From Leptospira neocaledonica (GTDB lineage: Bacteria > Spirochaetota > Leptospiria > Leptospirales > Leptospiraceae), in contig NZ_NPEA01000008.1 in assembly GCF_002812205.1 (NCBI RefSeq), positions 189,567 through 253,566 of the forward strand: a stretch of DNA of 64,000 bases, read 5' to 3'. A program made the translations under genes and the position numbers. How positions within the stretch are numbered: the stretch's first letter is position 1; the number at the start of each line of letters is the position of its first letter. Below are positions 58,974 to 64,000 of this stretch, piece after piece. The notes under the pieces were generated by a model that saw only the letters and a program-made list of their open reading frames with translations, made no database searches and had not been told where the DNA came from.

Positions 58974-61826
58974 TTATCTGGAAACACAAATTGTACGAAG
59001 CGGTTCGCTTACTTGCACATTCGATACAGTACCTTTTTCCAAAGACCAATAATACCCCTTTGTTTCCGTATTGATCGGTAAATTAAATTTTTTACCTATG
59101 ACGACCAATTCCTCTAATTCGGATTCCTTTATTAATTCCAAGCCAAGATTCGAACAATATTTTTGGGCCTTCTGATAATTTTCATACGATAGAAAAAACT
59201 TCCCTTTGATCGTTTTAAAAGTTCCGAAATCCAAAAGATCCTCTTGAGGAAGAGTAAAATATACCTCCTCCTCTTTAAATTTAGCGGTGGTCATAGATAA
59301 AAATCTATCCGAGTTTGAAGGGCTACATTCTGTTTTCCAAGAAAAAGTACCTGCAACTATGATTTCAAATGGATCCGAAATTTTGTTTTCCGAATATGCA
59401 GAAGTAAGCACATTTTCCTCTATAAAATCATTCACGGTCCCGTCAGAAAACACGTAAGAAAAATTAAGATGAGAAAAATCAAAAGGGAAGACAGAAAGAT
59501 AAACATTTTCGTTACTATATTCCACCTTTCCAAGTCTCATTGGAATTCTGACCTTTCTTTCCATCAAACTCCATGGAAGACTGCCAGAGGTGGGTCTATA
59601 TTTTTGTTTCCTAAGATCGCAATATTTCTCCGCCTCCGTATTCCATTGTTTCCAAGAAACTTCCCTTTGATCTGCAGCAATCAATGGATAATCGGAGGGC
59701 TTTAAATCGGAACCGGCTTCTAGTAAAGAACTGAAAACCCAACCCCCGGCAAAAAAATACCAAGTCCCCGATTTACCATTCCATTCCGAATTTTCTTTCA
59801 TACGGATTTTAGGATGTAACACCATTCCTTTGAGTAAGGTAAGAATTTGTTTAGAACCCTGTTTCGGCTCCGAATAGAGCGCAACATTTTCGGGCACAAC
59901 AAAACTAGTATCATTCACCAATTCTATTTGGGAAAAAATCGCCGCATCAAGAATTCTATTTTTAACACCCTTGCCTAGATTAGAATATAACTGACAAGTT
60001 TTAGAATTTTCACCGACGGAAAAAGAAGTGAGTAAAACATTCCGCTTTACATTCCAGTAGGAGAAAGTAACAGGAAGGATCCCAGATTTTCCAAGTAAGG
60101 ACAGGTTTAAATAAAGATTTCCACCTTCTCCCGGATTGGAGTCTTCATTCTCCGTATAAGCAGCCACGTTGGATTTTGCAATTAATTCTCCTAAACTTTC
60201 AAGACTTGGATTAGGAGTATCCCAACCGGAGACACCATTCCATTCGATCTCCAAGGCTCGGAACGAATAATACGGATAAATTTTTGAATCAGGGTAAAAT
60301 CGCGCGGTGATTCCGCTGACAAGTTTTTCCTTATTTTCTCCACAGGAATTTTCCGTCAGATGGAATTCCAACAAATAAACATCTCGAGGAATACTCTCTC
60401 TTAAACGGATCCGTTCATTTCCGATCGATATTTTATAATATTTCAAAGTGCCGTCATCTTCCAGATCAGGCTTACCTAAAACGGATTTAATTTTCTCCAC
60501 GCTCGTTCCCACTCCGAAATCCGTTCCAAGAGAAACTTTTCTTTGGCTGGGTAAAAATGAAAGTAGGTAGAAAAGGAACAGAAGGATAACCGGAACGGAT
60601 TTAGAATACTTTTGCATCCAGTCTTTCGGAGAAGAAAGGATTTCCGATCTGGAAGAAAATAGATTTGGAATCGTAAAGCCTAAGAGTAAAAAAGTCAAAT
60701 GGACAATCAAGCTATGAAAAACTCCTAAACTCGCAGTGTATATTCCAGAATGGAATTCCTGATAATACGCGAGCCCGGCATATAGAATCACTAATAATGA
60801 TTCCCAAACAACTATAATCCGACCCCAAATCGTACTTTGTTTAAAACTTTTAATTTCCTGAAACAAAACAAAGTATCTCCAGCCCCCTAAAAAAAATAAA
60901 ACAAAGGAAACATGATGAGGGAATTGATATATCGAATAGAACTGTTCCGAAGGAGTCCAATTCGAATTATAAAGAGAAATATAATGAGAAATACCAACCG
61001 AGAATATTAGAACAAAAATTGATTGTCCCCAGTCCGATTTACCTTTTTTAGAAATCAGAATCGGAAGAAAAGGAAGGATCGCAATTCCTAGTCCTTTGAA
61101 AACATCAATTTTTTGGGAAAAAGCCACGAATAAAGCGACTAACAGGCATAAAATTATAACGACTATATTCTCTTTACTTTCTCTTCTTATAAATTTAAAA
61201 ACTCGATAGAGCAGATAGGAAAATCCAATATAAAAAGGATACAAATACGTTTCCGGAATTATTTCGGATGGGCCTATATTTTCTGCAAAAATATAAATGT
61301 GCTGAAATCTAATTAGAAAAAGAGAAACCCCCATCCCTAAAATTACTCCGAGAAATTCGAGGCCGTCTCTTGTTTTGGCGAATATTCCGTTCTCTTTATG
61401 TAAATAATCGTAAATATAAAAATATAGTATGACCGCCAAAAACAAAATCTGGCTACCTAAAACAATCAATCCAACGATCTTTTTAGGGTTATCATGATCA
61501 CCATATTTCGATTTCGAAAAAACAAAATCATTGTCGAGAAAGAATATGAAACTGAGCGAAACAATAAATAATATTCCGAGCAAATTCAAGCCGTTCGCAA
61601 AACGCCAGGCGAAACCCCAAGATTCCGTCAAAGAAGATTTTCGAGAAAGGATCGGCTGAACCATTCCCTGTAAAAACAATACCCCGCATATTAAAATCGA
61701 AATAAAGTTAAATTCAGTTAAGTTTGTGTTAGACCTCACTGCGAAAGTAAATAGCAAGGGAAGAGCAAATGAAAAAAGAAGGAAAAATAGAAATAATAAC
61801 GTCTGAAATATGGATTTGCGATTCAT
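58974..61826 (-). CDS. Large multidomain membrane protein of unknown function
   Basis: 950 residues. About 12 to 13 hydrophobic segments in the first ~430, then a periplasmic or extracellular part. The latter has a region starting LGTDFGVGTSVEKIKSVLG near residue 435 (SmpA-like layout), an SH3-like segment (ALYSEPKQGSKQILTLLKG near 660) and two cysteine-containing stretches of FGE/lectin-like character (RKQKYRPTSGSLPWSL, YEYQKAQKYC-like AQKYCSNLG). No overall family is recognised. It may be an envelope or signalling protein. Confidence 0.65.
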   Translation of the reverse strand: MNRKSIFQTLLFLFFLLFSFALPLLFTFAVRSNTNLTEFNFISILICGVLFLQGMVQPILSRKSSLTESWGFAWRFANGLNLLGILFIVSLSFIFFLDNDFVFSKSKYGDHDNPKKIVGLIVLGSQILFLAVILYFYIYDYLHKENGIFAKTRDGLEFLGVILGMGVSLFLIRFQHIYIFAENIGPSEIIPETYLYPFYIGFSYLLYRVFKFIRRESKENIVVIILCLLVALFVAFSQKIDVFKGLGIAILPFLPILISKKGKSDWGQSIFVLIFSVGISHYISLYNSNWTPSEQFYSIYQFPHHVSFVLFFLGGWRYFVLFQEIKSFKQSTIWGRIIVVWESLLVILYAGLAYYQEFHSGIYTASLGVFHSLIVHLTFLLLGFTIPNLFSSRSEILSSPKDWMQKYSKSVPVILLFLFYLLSFLPSQRKVSLGTDFGVGTSVEKIKSVLGKPDLEDDGTLKYYKISIGNERIRLRESIPRDVYLLEFHLTENSCGENKEKLVSGITARFYPDSKIYPYYSFRALEIEWNGVSGWDTPNPSLESLGELIAKSNVAAYTENEDSNPGEGGNLYLNLSLLGKSGILPVTFSYWNVKRNVLLTSFSVGENSKTCQLYSNLGKGVKNRILDAAIFSQIELVNDTSFVVPENVALYSEPKQGSKQILTLLKGMVLHPKIRMKENSEWNGKSGTWYFFAGGWVFSSLLEAGSDLKPSDYPLIAADQREVSWKQWNTEAEKYCDLRKQKYRPTSGSLPWSLMERKVRIPMRLGKVEYSNENVYLSVFPFDFSHLNFSYVFSDGTVNDFIEENVLTSAYSENKISDPFEIIVAGTFSWKTECSPSNSDRFLSMTTAKFKEEEVYFTLPQEDLLDFGTFKTIKGKFFLSYENYQKAQKYCSNLGLELIKESELEELVVIGKKFNLPINTETKGYYWSLEKGTVSNVQVSEPLRTICVSR

Positions 61827-61938
61827 AAAGTACTTAAATCTTAATAAATCGTAATGTATGTCGATCCATTTTAGGATCTATTCAAAAAAGATGCTAGACA
61901 GAAAAACCCAAAATCTATCTCGACGGCCCAAATCAACC

Positions 61939-63141
61939 CTATCTATTATAAAATATAAATAGGCCCAAAACGATTAAAACCGAAAACTTCAAGACTTCCC
62001 ATTTTTCCATCTTAGGTCTTCCATTCCATACAAGACCTAAACTTAAGAATGCAAAGAAAAACCAAATCCCAAAGCCTGAATACAGAACAAAAGACATCTT
62101 TCCTAATTTTAAAAGTTTTAATAGATAAACGGAAAGTCCTGCAAGAACTATAAACTGTAAGACCCCGTAGACTTTTCTGGAAGTTGAAATGTTCGGATCG
62201 AATTTAGTATAAGTGGACCTGTTTATTTCAGCGACCTTCTTCTCTCCTCCTAATGAATCCGGTCTCCAGTCCGGTTTTTTGATAAGAAGAAGAAGTTTAT
62301 CTTTCCAACTAGGCGTGGCCTTCACTAAATTCCAAAGAGAAATATAAACATGTAAGTTTGCCCAGATAGGATTAAATGTAGGAAGAGGTTCCGTTAATCC
62401 GTAGATCGGTTCTTTTTTCTCTTCCGCATATGTTCCAAACCAGCGATCCCAGAGAATCAATATACCACCATGGTTCTTGTCTAAATATTCAGGATCTCTT
62501 CCGTGATGGACCCTATGATGAGAAGGAGTCAAAAGAACTTTTTCCATCCAACCCAATTTTCCGATCAATCTAGTGTGGACCCAAAATTGGTAGATCTTCA
62601 AAATCCCATGACAGATAAAGAACATCCACCAAGGAATCCCAAGTAACGCCAAAGGAAGATTAAAAGCATATTCGAAAATCCTTTGGAACATGGATTGCCG
62701 AAGAGCCACAGTTAGATTAAATTCTTCACTGGAATGATGGGTCACATGGCAGGCCCAAAGAAAATGGATCTCATGAGTGGCCCTATGAAACCAATAATAT
62801 ATAAAATCCACAGCGATCAGAACGAAGGTCCATGCAAGAAAAGATTCTAGATTAAATTCCCAACCGTTAGGAGTTTTCAACAAAGGAGAAGAAGATGGAA
62901 ATTCGCCTAGCTGAAAAAGACTCTGAACGGAATAATATATTCTAATTTTATCATATAGAAGAATAGCCCCTAAAGTGATGACCACTCCCGTAAAAGAATA
63001 TAAGATCCCGGTCGCCAGATCGGAAACGGAATCATTCCATCTGTAAACAGACTTTCTTCTTCCCCATATAAATTCCACCAAAGCCAGTCCTAGAAAAAAA
63101 GGAACCGCTTTGTCTAAAATCGTTTCTTGCATATCCCACAC
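61939..63141 (-). CDS. Sterol desaturase/fatty-acid hydroxylase family protein
   Basis: 400 residues, several membrane helices. The eight-histidine di-iron pattern is visible: [22 protein letters not shown] in parts [16 protein letters not shown] and [10 protein letters not shown] (near residue 116-140), and [10 protein letters not shown] near 208. The family inserts a hydroxyl or double bond into lipids using O2. The SDR gene starts nine bases upstream on the same strand, so they probably form one pathway unit. Confidence 0.86.
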   Translation of the reverse strand: MWDMQETILDKAVPFFLGLALVEFIWGRRKSVYRWNDSVSDLATGILYSFTGVVITLGAILLYDKIRIYYSVQSLFQLGEFPSSSPLLKTPNGWEFNLESFLAWTFVLIAVDFIYYWFHRATHEIHFLWACHVTHHSSEEFNLTVALRQSMFQRIFEYAFNLPLALLGIPWWMFFICHGILKIYQFWVHTRLIGKLGWMEKVLLTPSHHRVHHGRDPEYLDKNHGGILILWDRWFGTYAEEKKEPIYGLTEPLPTFNPIWANLHVYISLWNLVKATPSWKDKLLLLIKKPDWRPDSLGGEKKVAEINRSTYTKFDPNISTSRKVYGVLQFIVLAGLSVYLLKLLKLGKMSFVLYSGFGIWFFFAFLSLGLVWNGRPKMEKWEVLKFSVLIVLGLFIFYNR

Positions 63142-63150
63142 TCTTACTAT

Positions 63151-63933
63151 CTAGTTTACTGTATTTAGAAATTTTGCCAATTTACGGACCAAAAACCTAG
63201 GAGAGATTCTGACCGATTGAGCCATTACCTTATTGGCCAACCCTGAGATCACCACAGCTTTTCCGGCTTTTACTCCTTGGTAACCTATCTTGGCCACGTA
63301 AGCCGCATCCGCCTTAGGAACAAGACCACTATTTAAGATCGCGGACTTATCCATCTCCGCTCTTTTGAAAAATTCTGTTTTGGTAGGCCCGGGACAGAGA
63401 CAGGTAACATTCACTCCGTCTTTACGAACTTCTTCCGCAAGACCTTCCGAGAAGAATAGAACGTACGCCTTGGAAGCATAATAGTTCGTCATCATCGGCC
63501 CCGGTTGAAAAGCTGCAGTAGAAGCTACATTCAGAATTTTTCCTGCATGTCTTTCTCTCATATCTCTCAAGAATAAATGAGTTAGTTCTACAAGAGACGT
63601 CACATTGACTTGGATCAGATCCAATTCTTCTTTCAGATCTAAAGAGTGGAATTTTCCATTTGTTCCAAAACCTGCGTTATTCACGAGAAGATCCACAATG
63701 GCTTTTTTCTTTTTGGCGAAGTCGTAAATTTTTTTAGGAGATTTTGGATCGGACAAGTCTGCAGAAAGGATTTCTACATTTGCTCCCAAACTTTCCATTT
63801 CCTTTTTTACGGAGTTCAAGGTTTTGAGATTTCTAGCTACAAGTATAAGATCGTAACCGTCTTTTGCGGCCAATTTAGAAATTTCGTAACCGATACCTAC
63901 GCTGGCTCCGGTAATTAATGCTGTTTTTTTCAT
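63151..63933 (-). CDS. Short-chain dehydrogenase/reductase
   Basis: 260 residues. Cofactor motif [11 protein letters not shown] near residue 8, [10 protein letters not shown] near 87, the active-site serine in [11 protein letters not shown] and YYASKAY with the catalytic Tyr-Lys near 151. A classical SDR that uses NAD(P)H. The C-terminus has no membrane segment but the end is basic. Paired with the adjoining hydroxylase, it might reduce or oxidise a lipid intermediate; the substrate is not known. Confidence 0.88.
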   Translation of the reverse strand: MKKTALITGASVGIGYEISKLAAKDGYDLILVARNLKTLNSVKKEMESLGANVEILSADLSDPKSPKKIYDFAKKKKAIVDLLVNNAGFGTNGKFHSLDLKEELDLIQVNVTSLVELTHLFLRDMRERHAGKILNVASTAAFQPGPMMTNYYASKAYVLFFSEGLAEEVRKDGVNVTCLCPGPTKTEFFKRAEMDKSAILNSGLVPKADAAYVAKIGYQGVKAGKAVVISGLANKVMAQSVRISPRFLVRKLAKFLNTVN

Positions 63934-64000
63934 GGATTCGATAAGAAAGAATAGGAACTTGTATGGATTTTCAATTTCTACTTTCCTGAAAGGAAATCTA

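Overview
The window looks like a chromosomal segment of a spirochaete, most likely Leptospira. The inference rests on a periplasmic-flagellum gene set that includes the spirochaete collar protein FlbB, a FapA (DUF342) gene beside fliA, a 7TMR-DISM sensor, many short lipoproteins, a divergent FliG in the fliF operon, and moderate-GC coding DNA with AT-rich accessory patches. The species cannot be fixed from the sequence alone. No rRNA, tRNA, CRISPR array, transposase or phage gene was seen.

Layout. 1-3.4 kb: the N-terminal part of a metallophosphoesterase, a large chemotaxis receptor and a small orphan gene. 3.5-8.1 kb: an AT-rich accessory patch of short unknown genes, lipoproteins, an XRE-type regulator with three operator-like palindromes, and what looks like the severed C-terminus of a toxin overlapping a small immunity-like gene. 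8.2-10.2 kb: a helicase C-terminal-like protein. 10.4-16.0 kb: an ABC1/UbiB kinase, feoA, feoB and an LTA-synthase-like enzyme in one tight operon. 16.2-20.2 kb: a NeuB-family synthase and an M23 peptidase, then (minus strand) a DUF4349 protein and a TrmH methyltransferase.

20.4-43.9 kb is a motility super-locus made of two converging blocks. The plus-strand block fliF-fliG-fliH-fliI-fliJ-orf-flbB-orf builds the MS ring, switch, export ATPase and collar. The minus-strand block fliN/Y-fliO-fliP-fliQ-fliR-flhB-flhA-flhF-flhG-orf-fliA-fapA-orf-orf-remA-gmk encodes the export gate, the number/placement GTPases, sigma-28, and a RemA/guanylate kinase pair at the end. A DUF3089 lipoprotein sits where the blocks meet.

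44.0-44.5 kb holds a two-gene toxin-antitoxin-like pair whose second gene is out of frame because of a triplicated 7-bp repeat. 44.6-48.9 kb is an ArsR-controlled cluster: MFS exporter, three tandem SRPBCC/AHSA1 paralogues, a degraded stretch and DoxX. 49-64 kb is mostly metabolism and envelope: ilvA placed directly after a terminator, a DUF971 gene, a sodium:alanine-symporter/phosphatidylserine-decarboxylase fusion, a START-domain protein, a 7TMR-DISM/PAS/HATPase sensor, an acyl-CoA dehydrogenase, a 950-residue membrane protein of unknown role, and a fatty-acid-hydroxylase/SDR pair.

The observations most worth following are the repeat-frameshifted DUF2283 partner gene, the 128-nt dual-frame overlap at the end of fliJ, the symporter-Psd fusion, the CTG start inferred for gmk, and the toxin remnant.
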